From: Acidobacterium sp. S8
Lineage (GTDB): Bacteria; Acidobacteriota; Terriglobia; Terriglobales; Acidobacteriaceae
Direction: 5' to 3'
Length of the DNA stretch: 64,000 nt
NCBI RefSeq assembly: GCF_009765985.1
Contig: NZ_LMUM01000021.1
Span: 62,001-126,000, forward strand
The translations under genes were made by a program, and so were the position numbers. Below are positions 49,295-58,227 of the stretch, piece after piece (within the stretch, counting starts at the first letter, position 1; each line of letters begins with the position of its first letter). Below the pieces are notes generated by a model. That model did not search any database. It was not told where the DNA came from and saw nothing but the letters and a program-made list of their open reading frames with translations.

Positions 49295-49370
49295 TGGTGG
49301 AGCTAGACGGGATCGAACCGTCGACCTCCTCGTTGCGAACGAGGCGCTCTCCCAGCTGAGCTATAGCCCC
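49295..49370 (-). tRNA. tRNA-Ala (anticodon CGC)
   Basis: 76 bases including an encoded CCA end. On the minus strand it begins GGGGCTATAGCTCAGCTGGG and ends TAGCTCCACCA. The anticodon stem CCTCG/CGAGG encloses loop TTCGCAA, giving anticodon CGC. The acceptor stem has G3-U70, the alanyl-tRNA synthetase identity element. T-arm GGTTCGATC is standard. It lies 67 bp downstream of an alanyl-tRNA editing gene on the same strand. Confidence 0.97.
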
Positions 49371-49437
49371 TTTTCAGGCGGGAACCACTTCTCTAATTTT
49401 AACAGTGCCTCGCCGATTCGCAAAGCCGCCCACGCAC

Positions 49438-50706
49438 TCATGCGCGAGCAGAGCAGCTTTCCCGTACAGCGGCTACCAGCGAATCCAGGAGCTCCTTCAA
49501 TTGCGCGTGGCTGACCTGTCCCTGCGCCAGGTCGGCCGATCCGCCGCCGCGCAATCCTATCGAAGCGAGCGCGTTCTTCATGACATTTCCTGCGTGGAAA
49601 TCCAGATCGCCACTACGACCCAGCACGACCATTGCCGGCTCCTTCTGTGTGGAAACAAGCATCGCCACCGTCTGTGGAACCGACGCTACCAGTCGTGAGG
49701 CCAGCAGCTTTACGTACTCCGCATCGCGATCCGCAAATATCCGCCGGACTATCCGCAGATGATCGACAATCATCTCCTCAACAGCCAGCCGGGAAGCATG
49801 GTACGTGGCTAAATCCTCCCGCAGCCGCTGCTGTTCCTTTGCTTTCGCCTTCGTCTCAGCCAGCAGCCGTTCGATATTTAAGGAAACGTCCGAACGCGAA
49901 GCCGAAAGCAGCGCAGCGCTCTTTGAGAGCATGGTGAAATCCTGTCGCGCCGCAGCCACTGCCCGCAGTCCGCAGACGAACTCCACCCGCACACCGTGCC
50001 GCACCCGCTCTATACCACGAATCAGCAGGCCGCCAATCTGTCCCGTCGAGCGCACATGCGTGCCACCACATGCGTTCAGATCGCAATCGACAATCTCAAT
50101 CAGCCGAATCGTTCCTTCGCGCTCTGGCAACTTGCGCAGAGTTCCAGCCGCTAACATTGCCTCAGCTTCTTCGCGCTCCACTACCCGCGCGATCACCGTC
50201 CGGTCTTCGGCAATCAGCTCATTTGCGATGCGTTCTACTCGTTCCAGACTGTGGTGGGCAACAGCATCCACCGCAAGATCGATGGTCGACGACGCCTCCC
50301 CGAGATGGAACGAGACCGTCTGTGCCTGAAGTTCTCGCGCAAACACAGCAGAAAGCAGATGCTGGCCCGAATGCTGCTGTATATGATCCAGCCTTCGCGG
50401 CCACTCGATTTCGCCTGTAACTTCTGTTCCTGCCAGTAACGGCTTCAGCGTCTGATGCCACACCTCTCCATGCTCGTCTTCATCAACGCTAATGACTGGT
50501 ACTTCCAGCACCGCGCCGCTCCGCGAGGTCGCCCGCAGAATGCCGACATCGTGAGGCTGGCCACCACTCGTCGGATAAAAGGCTGACCGATCAAGAGCCA
50601 CCTGCCACACAGCCTGCCCATCGACACGTGAAAGCTCGCGAATGTCAGTTACGCGCGCGGAAAAGCTCTGAAGATATGAATCCAAATAATAAAGACGATC
50701 CACCAT
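49438..50706 (-). CDS. alaX: Alanyl-tRNA editing protein, AlaX-long type with DHHA1 domain
   Basis: 422 residues from the ATG at 50706. The editing domain has the zinc site HSGQH (His112, His116) and CGGTH (Cys213, His217), and FYPTSGGQPHD near the N-terminus, as in the C-terminal half of AlaRS. The C-terminal DHHA1 domain ends with GLRGGGSADLAQGQ. The aminoacylation domain of AlaRS is absent. It should hydrolyse Ser- or Gly-mischarged tRNA-Ala in trans. The next gene on the strand is tRNA-Ala itself. Confidence 0.9.
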   Translation of the reverse strand: MVDRLYYLDSYLQSFSARVTDIRELSRVDGQAVWQVALDRSAFYPTSGGQPHDVGILRATSRSGAVLEVPVISVDEDEHGEVWHQTLKPLLAGTEVTGEIEWPRRLDHIQQHSGQHLLSAVFARELQAQTVSFHLGEASSTIDLAVDAVAHHSLERVERIANELIAEDRTVIARVVEREEAEAMLAAGTLRKLPEREGTIRLIEIVDCDLNACGGTHVRSTGQIGGLLIRGIERVRHGVRVEFVCGLRAVAAARQDFTMLSKSAALLSASRSDVSLNIERLLAETKAKAKEQQRLREDLATYHASRLAVEEMIVDHLRIVRRIFADRDAEYVKLLASRLVASVPQTVAMLVSTQKEPAMVVLGRSGDLDFHAGNVMKNALASIGLRGGGSADLAQGQVSHAQLKELLDSLVAAVRESCSARA

Positions 50707-51061
50707 GCTGAAAACAACCACCCGGTGGACCTATTTTAACCAACTCGATTTCCTGTTTCAGCTAGACTGCGGCATTTCCATTGGAATGAAGCGTCAAGGC
50801 CACGCCGCTTGCGCTTCCGCCGCAACCCGGAGAAACGTCAGGTTAGGGCGCTTATGCAGAATTTTAGGAGATACCGCCGCCCTCGCGGTCACAGCAGCCC
50901 ATCATCCCATTCATATCAGCAACATAGCCCTCGAAGTCCTCCCACGTACCGCATCTTAAGAACAGGCATGCAGACACTCTTTCCTAAGACTGCGACTCAA
51001 ATGCCGAGAGATAAAAATTCTTGCCAACTATTTCCCAAGAATCGCGTTTGTACGAGCAGCC
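50707..51061. other. Divergent intergenic region
   Basis: 355 bases between alaX and the DUF4252 gene. Small open frames here have no ribosome-binding site or family likeness. I see no motif that I can name beyond AT-rich patches near 50725-50760 and 51005-51035 that could be promoters. Confidence 0.5.
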
Positions 51062-51613
51062 ATGCGCCGCATTTTATCCATTACAGTTCTAGGGATCACA
51101 GCTTTGCTTCTTCCCGTCTATCTCCACGCACAGGACGACTCGTGGATTCCGCGCAATATGGACGCCGTCAGTCAACATGCCTCGTTTCGAACAGACTTCA
51201 CCTTCGATCGCACCATGCTGGCCCTTGCCAACAATTTCATCGAAGACGAAGACACGCGACGGGTCGTGGCCAACCTGAACGGCATCTCGGTGCATGTCTA
51301 TAAATTTGCCGGGCCCGGACTTTACAACCCTGCCAGCCTCGAAGCTGTCCGCCAGCAATACCATGATCGAGGATGGAAACACCTCGTCACCTCGCAGTCA
51401 GCACGCGACCCCTACAACCAGGGCCGCACCGACGTCTTTATCCGCTTCGAACACGCCAATGTCGAAGGCGCGGTGATCATGCTCGCCAGCCCGACGAACA
51501 TCAACCTCATCGCGATCAATGGAACTCTCAGCCCGCTCGACCTGCTCCATCTTCGCGGGCACTTCGGTATTCCACGTTTTTCCGGCGACCACCTGACCGA
51601 GCAGAACCCATAA
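51062..51613 (+). CDS. DUF4252-like exported protein
   Basis: 183 residues. Signal peptide MRRILSITVLGITALLLPVY, cleavage near LHA-QD. The body (VVANLNGISVHVYKFAGPGL, WKHLVTSQSARDPYNQGRTD, GAVIMLASPTNINLIAINGT) matches the DUF4252 pattern: a short regulator-like helix block followed by a beta sheet. Function unknown. It is followed 69 bp later by a membrane protein with a metalloprotease-like motif. Confidence 0.7.
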   Translation: MRRILSITVLGITALLLPVYLHAQDDSWIPRNMDAVSQHASFRTDFTFDRTMLALANNFIEDEDTRRVVANLNGISVHVYKFAGPGLYNPASLEAVRQQYHDRGWKHLVTSQSARDPYNQGRTDVFIRFEHANVEGAVIMLASPTNINLIAINGTLSPLDLLHLRGHFGIPRFSGDHLTEQNP

Positions 51614-51682
51614 GGCCGGAATTCACAATCGCAGCCATCTGAATTTCTTTGGCAATGCGCTCCGGCCCTTCATACTGACTGC

Positions 51683-52456
51683 ATGTCGTCAGATCGAAGA
51701 AGCTCTTTTTTAGAAACACCAGGTTTTGGCCTGTTCTTTCTTTTTCAGCTATGGCTGGCTCACGCCCTTGGCTATCTTGTGCATGAATATGCTCATTCGT
51801 TTGTCGCATGGGCGCTTCGATATAAAGCAAATCCGCTGGCACTCGATTATGGGCATCTGAATCTGGCCAATCTTTTATACCTGAGCGATATCGATGAAAA
51901 TGTCGACTACGCTCCTATCTTTGCAGCCGGTCGCGGACCGCTCGCATCCTTGATCGCTGTTGCCGGAGTTCTATTTGGCAACGGTATTTTCTATCTTCTG
52001 ACTAGACGCATCTACGCCCTCGCTAGAGCGCAGGGCAGGCAAATGCTGGCTCTCTTCATGTTCTTCTTCTGCATGATGAATGTGGGCAACTTCATCTCTT
52101 ATGTGCCGGCAAGAACGTTCACGAACCATGCCGACATGGCCACCGTACAGCAAGGTTTGAACATCTCTCCATGGTGGATTGCGCTTGTGATGGGCATCCC
52201 TTTTTGCGTAGCAGTGGGACACTTCTTCGCAAGACTGCTGCCCGGAGCAGTACGCTTTTTCTTCCCGGACACAAGACTCGGACAAATTTTTCTGGTTATT
52301 TTAAGCTCCTTTATCGTCTTTGGTTTCTTCGGTAGCGCTGGCATCCGCCACTATGGAGAAATCTCACACTGGATTTCGGCCTTTTCAATCTACGTGCTCT
52401 TTCCTTTGACCATCATTCTCTGCTGGCCACGCCATAGTATCCATTCACATGTGTAA
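51683..52456 (+). CDS. Polytopic membrane protein with HEYAH motif, M50-like
   Basis: 257 residues with about six hydrophobic helices. LGYLVHEYAHSFVAWALRYK places an HExxH (His34, Glu35, His38) inside or at the edge of the first helix, as in site-2 proteases (M50). An expected second zinc ligand (NxxPxxxLDG/D) is not obvious; the nearest is FAAGRGPLASLIAVAG, which resembles the AGxxAN/GxxxN region of M50 proteins. Intramembrane protease activity is a reasonable guess but unproven. Co-directional with the DUF4252 gene and the YciI gene. Confidence 0.6.
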   Translation: MSSDRRSSFLETPGFGLFFLFQLWLAHALGYLVHEYAHSFVAWALRYKANPLALDYGHLNLANLLYLSDIDENVDYAPIFAAGRGPLASLIAVAGVLFGNGIFYLLTRRIYALARAQGRQMLALFMFFFCMMNVGNFISYVPARTFTNHADMATVQQGLNISPWWIALVMGIPFCVAVGHFFARLLPGAVRFFFPDTRLGQIFLVILSSFIVFGFFGSAGIRHYGEISHWISAFSIYVLFPLTIILCWPRHSIHSHV

Positions 52457-52501
52457 CGTCTGCAAAGCGATGCCGCTATCGTTCTGCGCCATAATGAAAT
52501 T

Positions 52502-52849
52502 ATGTCTTCATCCAGCTCTCGCCGTCCCGATGTGCCTCGCAACCTCAAGCCGTATTTCTTATGCCTGCTGAAAAAAGGCCTGCGCTGGAACATCACTGAC
52601 GGCAACGAAGACCTGATGCCCAGATACCTGGCATGGCTCCGCCGCGAAACTGAGGCGCGTCGCATCCTCTTTGCAGGCCCGGTTACCGATGACGGCGAGA
52701 TCATCGGCACCGCTATCCTTGAAGCCGCCGACCTGGAGCAGGCAACGGCTATCGTCGATGCCAATCCCGGCGTGGAGACGGGACATTTTCTGGCAGAGGT
52801 GCATCCCTGCTTCCTGCCTGGGCTGGATACAGTTCAAGTTCAGTACTAA
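52502..52849 (+). CDS. YciI-like (YCII-domain) protein
   Basis: 115 residues. FLCLLKKGLRWN, HxxY-less MPRYLAWLRRETEARRILFA, GPVTDDGEIIGTAILEAADL and ATAIVDANPGVETGHFLAEV follow the YCII fold: dimeric ferredoxin-like with a buried Asp/His-type pocket. The His expected at the catalytic dyad is not clear. Role unknown, possibly a small-molecule isomerase or lyase. It converges with the VanX-like gene. Confidence 0.7.
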   Translation: MSSSSSRRPDVPRNLKPYFLCLLKKGLRWNITDGNEDLMPRYLAWLRRETEARRILFAGPVTDDGEIIGTAILEAADLEQATAIVDANPGVETGHFLAEVHPCFLPGLDTVQVQY

Positions 52850-52879
52850 GCGCATTCATACTTCCTCGAAGCGCATGCC

Positions 52880-53608
52880 TTACTGTCCGAGATCTTCAAA
52901 TCGAATATTCAGGATGGGATAGTCTTTCCAGTCCTTGTAATCGAAGTGCCACCATTCCGTGGGATTCACGGTGAAGCCCTGCGCTTCCATCACCTGCCGC
53001 AGAAGAGCACGGCGCTCGCGCTCGTCAGGTGTACCGCCGGGATAATCGGCATAGGCACGGTCGGTCATCTCGTCATATCCGCTCGGCATCTTCACTTCTT
53101 TACCGGTCTTCAAGTCATACAACGAGAGATCTACCGCGCATCCACGATTATGTTTTGAACCGTCAGCCGGATTTGCTACGAAGATTTTTTTATCGTCAGG
53201 TGTAGCGTCCCAGAAGATTTTCGTGACATACCACGGGCGGTAGCCGTCGTGAATGATCAGCCCATAACCGCGAGGCTTCAGCTCCTGCTGAGTCCGCAAC
53301 AACGCCTCTGCCGCTGGCCGCTGGAGGAAAGCCCGCGCTTGCGTATATACGGGTGTGCCAAGAAAGTCATTCGTCGTGGCATAACGAATGTCGAGCTTAA
53401 TAGTCGGGTCGAGTTTGACCAGTTCCACCAGGTCAGGCTTGCGAAAGTTTCCCTGCTCATGCGGCGGCTGTGCTTTGAGAGCATCGGCTCGCAGCTCCTG
53501 CACAGGGCGCAATGGGGTGATGTGAAAGCTGACTTCCTGCGCGAAGCCGAGTTGAGAAAAAAGAAGAGAACTGCCGAGGCCAATGCAGAGACGCAGTGAA
53601 GATGTCAT
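52880..53608 (-). CDS. VanX-like D-alanyl-D-alanine dipeptidase (M15D), exported
   Basis: 242 residues with a signal peptide (SLRLCIGLGSSLLFSQLGFA). Zinc ligands fit M15D: His153 and Asp160 in SKHNRGCAVD, His221 in EWWHFDY with catalytic Glu218; Arg124 in DGYRPW is the transition-state Arg. It splits free D-Ala-D-Ala. With no vanH or vanA next to it and an exported form, wall recycling or dipeptide scavenging is more likely than glycopeptide resistance. Confidence 0.9.
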   Translation of the reverse strand: MTSSLRLCIGLGSSLLFSQLGFAQEVSFHITPLRPVQELRADALKAQPPHEQGNFRKPDLVELVKLDPTIKLDIRYATTNDFLGTPVYTQARAFLQRPAAEALLRTQQELKPRGYGLIIHDGYRPWYVTKIFWDATPDDKKIFVANPADGSKHNRGCAVDLSLYDLKTGKEVKMPSGYDEMTDRAYADYPGGTPDERERRALLRQVMEAQGFTVNPTEWWHFDYKDWKDYPILNIRFEDLGQ

Positions 53609-53761
53609 AGATAAATTGTTTACTACATGTCTGTCTGGAATGCTGATGGCGCTCGGCCGCCCAGTCTGAAAACACGTTTAGTGATATAGCTCTGAATCTC
53701 TCCGAAAAGTAAAGCGCCCACTCAGAGTGGACGCCTCACAGCAAAGTTCGTGGGTTACGAC

Positions 53762-54067
53762 TCAGGCAGAAGGTGCTTTTGATGCCAAAATTTCCAGCTT
53801 TTCAACCTGCGGCGGCGTTGCAAATAATTCTTCTGCCTTGTCAAAGAGTGCTTTCGCAATTTCGCCACTGAGATGAGCGTTTCTGCCCGCTTCATCGGCA
53901 AAGGTGTCGAAAATGCCGAATTTCGCCGGGCCTAATTTCACCGCGTACCACGTTGTCGTCCCCGTCTCCTGCACAGCCAATGGCTGGGCAGACTTCAGGA
54001 ATTCCTCAACCTCTTTCTCTTTCCCTGGCTTCGCATTCAGCAATGCAAGCAAAGCAAATCGATCCAT
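53762..54067 (-). CDS. Antibiotic biosynthesis monooxygenase (ABM) domain protein
   Basis: 101 residues from the ATG at 54067, following an AAAAGGGGGA site; an upstream start at 54097 is less likely. Dimeric alpha-beta barrel sequence: FALLALLNAKPGKEKEVEEF, TTTWYAVKLGPAKFGIFDTF, and NAHLSGEIAKALFDKAEELF. Quinol or small-aromatic oxidation is known for the family, but many members have unknown roles. Confidence 0.8.
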   Translation of the reverse strand: MDRFALLALLNAKPGKEKEVEEFLKSAQPLAVQETGTTTWYAVKLGPAKFGIFDTFADEAGRNAHLSGEIAKALFDKAEELFATPPQVEKLEILASKAPSA

Positions 54068-54172
54068 CGTGTCCCCCTTTTCGTTGCATACCTTCACTCC
54101 ATAAGATGACTTTCAGCTGCGGGTTGCGTTGAGAAAACAGTAAAAGCTATTCACAACCCGCAGTTTCACCGT

Positions 54173-55303
54173 CTAAAGAGCTGCGATTCCGTTAAATCCA
54201 GCCGACTTTGGAAGACCGCCAACTTCCCCGACATTGCTGAGTGTGCCATCCGATTGAATCGTAAAGACACCCACGGCACCTGCTGCCGAGTTCAGTGTGT
54301 AGACATATTTTCCGTCGCCGCTCACGGCGATGTCGAGATTACCACTACCTGGAGGATTGCTGCCCACGACAGTCGATCCGATGGGGACAAGCGCTCCACT
54401 TTTGCCGATCGTAAAGCCTGAAATAGTGGCGGACGCTGCATTCGAAACATACACGCGCTTTCCATCTGGAGTGATCGCATTCCAGCAGTTGGCCATGCCG
54501 AATGTCGGAACGCTCTGGCTGATTGCAGCAATCGTGCCGCCAGATAATACCGCGTACGAGGAGATCGCCGATGCATTTGTAGCGCCTGCAGGACCCGTTT
54601 CAGAAACGATCAGCTTTCCATCAGGAGCGAAGCTTGCCGCGAATGTTCCGGGACCGGGACTGGGGTTCACCACAATTGCCGATAGCTTTCCGTTTGGTTG
54701 AATGCGAAAAATATCAATGTTGTTCGCCACTCGCTCTGTAACAGCCAGAAACTCGCCATCCGGGCTGATCGTGATCGACGCTCCGCCGGCACCGGCTGCA
54801 CTGAGATAAACAGTTGAATCTTCAATCGGCTGCAGGCGTCCGTCATAACCAAGATAGAAGGCCACGATGCTTCCGCTGCCGGCTGCGTTCAACACATAGA
54901 CCAGGTTCTGGTGTTGAGCAACAGCCACCGGCTCGCTTCCACCTGTGGGAGCAGTATCCGCAAGTAAAAGAAATCCGCGAACCACACGAAAGACTGAAAC
55001 TGTGCCGCTGCCTGCATTTGCAGCAAAGAGCCATGAATGATCTTCACTCAACGTTAATGAACCTTGCGATCCAAGAGGATCATTGGTCCCGCCGCTTCCT
55101 CTTCCGTGAGTGGCATATCGATGGTTCTCGATAAATTCTCCATAGCCTGTCTGCCTGTATGCAATCACTTCGTTTTTTGCTGCGTCATTGGTCATGACAA
55201 AGACGGTTTGTGGACCGCTTGCTGGTTCAGCTGCACTTATCATTGGCGTAGCGATACCTGCCCCGATCACGATCACCATCAGGGCGCGAATAACATTGAA
55301 CAT
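54173..55303 (-). CDS. Lactonase family (6-phosphogluconolactonase-like) beta-propeller, exported
   Basis: 376 residues from the ATG at 55303, five bases after AGGAG. Signal peptide ends near ISAAEPAS. Seven-bladed propeller of the lactonase family: GSLTLSEDHSWLFAANAGSG, GSGSIVAFYLGYDGRLQPIE, SITISPDGEFLAVTERVANN, WNAITPDGKRVYVSNAASAT and IAVSGDGKYVYTLNSAAGAV are the blade strands. Exported family members are common in Acidobacteriota with unknown substrate, so true phosphogluconolactonase activity is doubtful. A 25-base palindrome lies 158 bp upstream. Confidence 0.85.
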   Translation of the reverse strand: MFNVIRALMVIVIGAGIATPMISAAEPASGPQTVFVMTNDAAKNEVIAYRQTGYGEFIENHRYATHGRGSGGTNDPLGSQGSLTLSEDHSWLFAANAGSGTVSVFRVVRGFLLLADTAPTGGSEPVAVAQHQNLVYVLNAAGSGSIVAFYLGYDGRLQPIEDSTVYLSAAGAGGASITISPDGEFLAVTERVANNIDIFRIQPNGKLSAIVVNPSPGPGTFAASFAPDGKLIVSETGPAGATNASAISSYAVLSGGTIAAISQSVPTFGMANCWNAITPDGKRVYVSNAASATISGFTIGKSGALVPIGSTVVGSNPPGSGNLDIAVSGDGKYVYTLNSAAGAVGVFTIQSDGTLSNVGEVGGLPKSAGFNGIAAL

Positions 55304-55460
55304 GGCTGCTCCTTTGTTGAAACGAGTAACTTGCTGCATCGCCGCAACCCATAGATGAGCCACGGCGCGCATCCGTTAGAACAGGAGTGGCCAGAAAGGT
55401 TACATATGTACTGCACTGTGTTCGAGTTTCATCGCTGATGGCTTTGATCGGCTGCAAAGA

Positions 55461-55485
55461 ACATATTCGGTGTAACCGAATATGT
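55461..55485. promoter_or_regulatory. 25-base perfect palindrome, TetR-like operator candidate
   Basis: ACATATTCGGT and ACCGAATATGT arms around GTA; 11-base arms without mismatch. It has no T-run, so an operator is likelier than a terminator. No matching regulator gene is adjacent. Confidence 0.55.
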
Positions 55486-55584
55486 ATAAGTGCGTCCTAT
55501 CTAGAGATAGACAGGCTCAAATATCTGAAGTAAAGAAACCAATAAGTTACAACGATAACTTCGACAATGGACGCCTCTTCTATC

Positions 55585-55615
55585 AAAAAGAAACGCCCGC
55601 AAGCTGCGGGCGTTT
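55585..55615 (-). terminator. Rho-independent terminator of rho
   Basis: AAACGCCCGC / GCGGGCGTTT, perfect ten-base arms (55591-55600, 55606-55615) with a five-base loop, followed leftward by CTTTTTGATA. It is 24 bases after the rho stop. Confidence 0.9.
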
Positions 55616-55639
55616 AATAGAAAATATTTGATGCTGGTC

Positions 55640-56890
<1,251 letters not shown>

Positions 56891-56971
56891 TGTCACCTGC
56901 GGTGGGTAGGTTGTTTTGGGAGGTTTTCTGGATGGGAGGAAGGTTCTTCTTGTATTGCAGATATTGCACTT

Positions 56972-56997
56972 AAAATGGAAGGCCTGCGCAGCAGGCC
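56972..56997 (-). terminator. Hairpin between rpoZ and rho
   Basis: GGCCTGC-GCA-GCAGGCC (56981-56997), followed leftward by TTCCATTTTAAG. It lies just after the rpoZ stop and before rho; terminator or attenuator. Confidence 0.45.
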
Positions 56998-57002
56998 GCG
57001 GC

Positions 57003-57227
57003 TTATGCCGCGCGCCGCTGCTGCTGGACCTTGCTCTTCTCTTCTATAACAGGGGTCGCCGCTACGGGATTCGAGTAACGGAAACGAACCATAACCTCGT
57101 TCGTCGTATCCTGCACACGCGTATTGGGCTTATGCAGCTTACGGGTCGCTTTCGAAGCCAGCTGGCACAGCTGGTAACGATTGGAAACGTGGGCCAGAGC
57201 CCCAAAAATCAAATCAGAACGCATCAT
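57003..57227 (-). CDS. rpoZ: RNA polymerase omega subunit
   Basis: 74 residues. [20 protein letters not shown] and [20 protein letters not shown] match bacterial omega/Rpb6 as seen in Acidobacteriota. AAGGAG lies four bases before the first of two adjacent ATGs. Omega helps assemble and stabilise RNA polymerase. Short, with a basic Gln/Arg tail (KVQQQRRAA). It sits upstream of rho in the same direction. Confidence 0.88.
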   Translation of the reverse strand: MMRSDLIFGALAHVSNRYQLCQLASKATRKLHKPNTRVQDTTNEVMVRFRYSNPVAATPVIEEKSKVQQQRRAA

Positions 57228-57840
57228 ATTTCTCCTTCATATCAACAAGTTTCACGATCCGTTCGCACTAAAACCGGCATTGGATCGTCGGGGATTGAAA
57301 CACAGAACGCAGGGTTCAAACTATCAGTTTCGCTTTCCCTTAAGAAAACTTCATTTTTTTTAGACGCATGAACTCGCGTCTAAGATCAACTTTTTTGCTC
57401 AATTTCGCCACTTTTCGAATCTTTTACGCGCAGTTATCTTGTTATTACATCCGCGTCATTTTCGACTGATGGTGAATTTGGGCATGTCGTTACCTAAGCG
57501 TGATAATTCGCTCAGGTCACAACAAAAACATCCGTTTGGATCTGGAGTGAAAATAACTGCGGCAGTACGAGAGAAACAAACAAGTCTTTCCCGAAGCCTT
57601 CAAATCGCATCGGCACTCTTGAATTTAAATCCGATGGAATAGCAGGTCAATACTTTTTTCATAGATAAATTTGATTTCCTCCATTAAATGGAAGCTCGCG
57701 TTGTCCGTGCTTTTCCTGGTTTAGGGCTTCCGATCAGCAGTTTTTCTCTTAAAAACCATAGAGCTACCAATTTTCATATCCAAAAATGCCCTATAAAGCC
57801 CTCTTGACAAGATGCAAATTGTACTATTGTATTAGTACAA
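57228..57840. other. AT-rich divergent intergenic region
   Basis: 613 bases between rpoZ and the GntR gene, AT-rich. TAGACGC / GCGTCTA (57361-57382) forms a seven-base-pair hairpin with an eight-base loop and T-runs on both sides. A 67-codon open frame at 57439-57642 has no binding site and I do not call it. The GntR promoter and operator occupy the right end. Confidence 0.55.
57804..57840 (+). promoter_or_regulatory. Promoter and operator of the GntR-ABC operon (leaderless)
   Basis: TTGACA at 57804-57809, 17-base spacer, -10 TTGTAT at 57827-57832. Palindrome TTGTACTA (57819-57826) / TAGTACAA (57833-57840) surrounds the -10 and ends immediately before the ATG at 57841. The transcript would start at or one or two bases from the ATG, so the message is probably leaderless. 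The palindrome is the type bound by YtrA-like GntR repressors, so autoregulation is inferred. Confidence 0.75.
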
Positions 57841-58227
57841 ATGATTATCCGAGTGCAACCCGGTCTGGGCACGCCGATTTACCTGCAAATCGAATCCCAG
57901 GTAAAGCACGCCATTGCAGCCGGCGCGCTCCAGCAGGACGACACCCTGCCGCCGGTACGTAAGCTCGCCGCCGAACTACGGATCAACCCAAATACCGTGG
58001 CCCGCGCCTATCAGAATCTCGAACGTGATGGCATTCTGCGCACCGTTCCCGGCGGTGGCTGTTACGTGAATGGACAGAGCCCCGGGCTGCTCAAATCGGA
58101 AAAACTTCGCCGTCTCAAGCCGATGGCGACGCAGCTCTCTGTCGAAGCTAAACAACTCCGCCTCGGGCGCGAAGACCTGATGCAACTGCTCGAAAACTCA
58201 TATGACGAACTGGGAGAGACGCAATGA
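57841..58227 (+). CDS. GntR family (YtrA subfamily) transcriptional regulator
   Basis: 128 residues. The winged-helix domain reads GTPIYLQIESQVKHAIAAGA, LPPVRKLAAELRINPNTVAR and AYQNLERDGILRTVPGGGCY. Only about 45 residues follow, as in YtrA-type regulators that control ABC exporters rather than large-effector GntR proteins. The ATG follows the operator palindrome directly, with no room for a ribosome-binding site. Its TGA overlaps the ATG of the ABC gene (ATGA), so the two are coupled. Confidence 0.9.
   Translation: MIIRVQPGLGTPIYLQIESQVKHAIAAGALQQDDTLPPVRKLAAELRINPNTVARAYQNLERDGILRTVPGGGCYVNGQSPGLLKSEKLRRLKPMATQLSVEAKQLRLGREDLMQLLENSYDELGETQ

Larger units (their letters stand above)
55304..55639. 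other. Intergenic region with palindromes and rho terminator
   Basis: 336 bases between the lactonase start and the rho stop. It holds TACATATGTA (55401-55410), the 25-base palindrome at 55461-55485 and the rho terminator at 55585-55615. No gene seen. Confidence 0.6.

Noticed and set aside
52880-53608. Vancomycin resistance cluster
   Set aside because: Only the VanX-like dipeptidase is present; no vanH, vanA or vanRS genes, and the protein is exported.
53690-53725. Terminator after the monooxygenase gene
   Set aside because: Only a five-base stem (CCACT/AGTGG) with a poor T-run; too weak to call.
57439-57642. Small 67-codon gene in the rpoZ-GntR gap
   Set aside because: No ribosome-binding site or recognised motif, and the composition is like the AT-rich gap around it.
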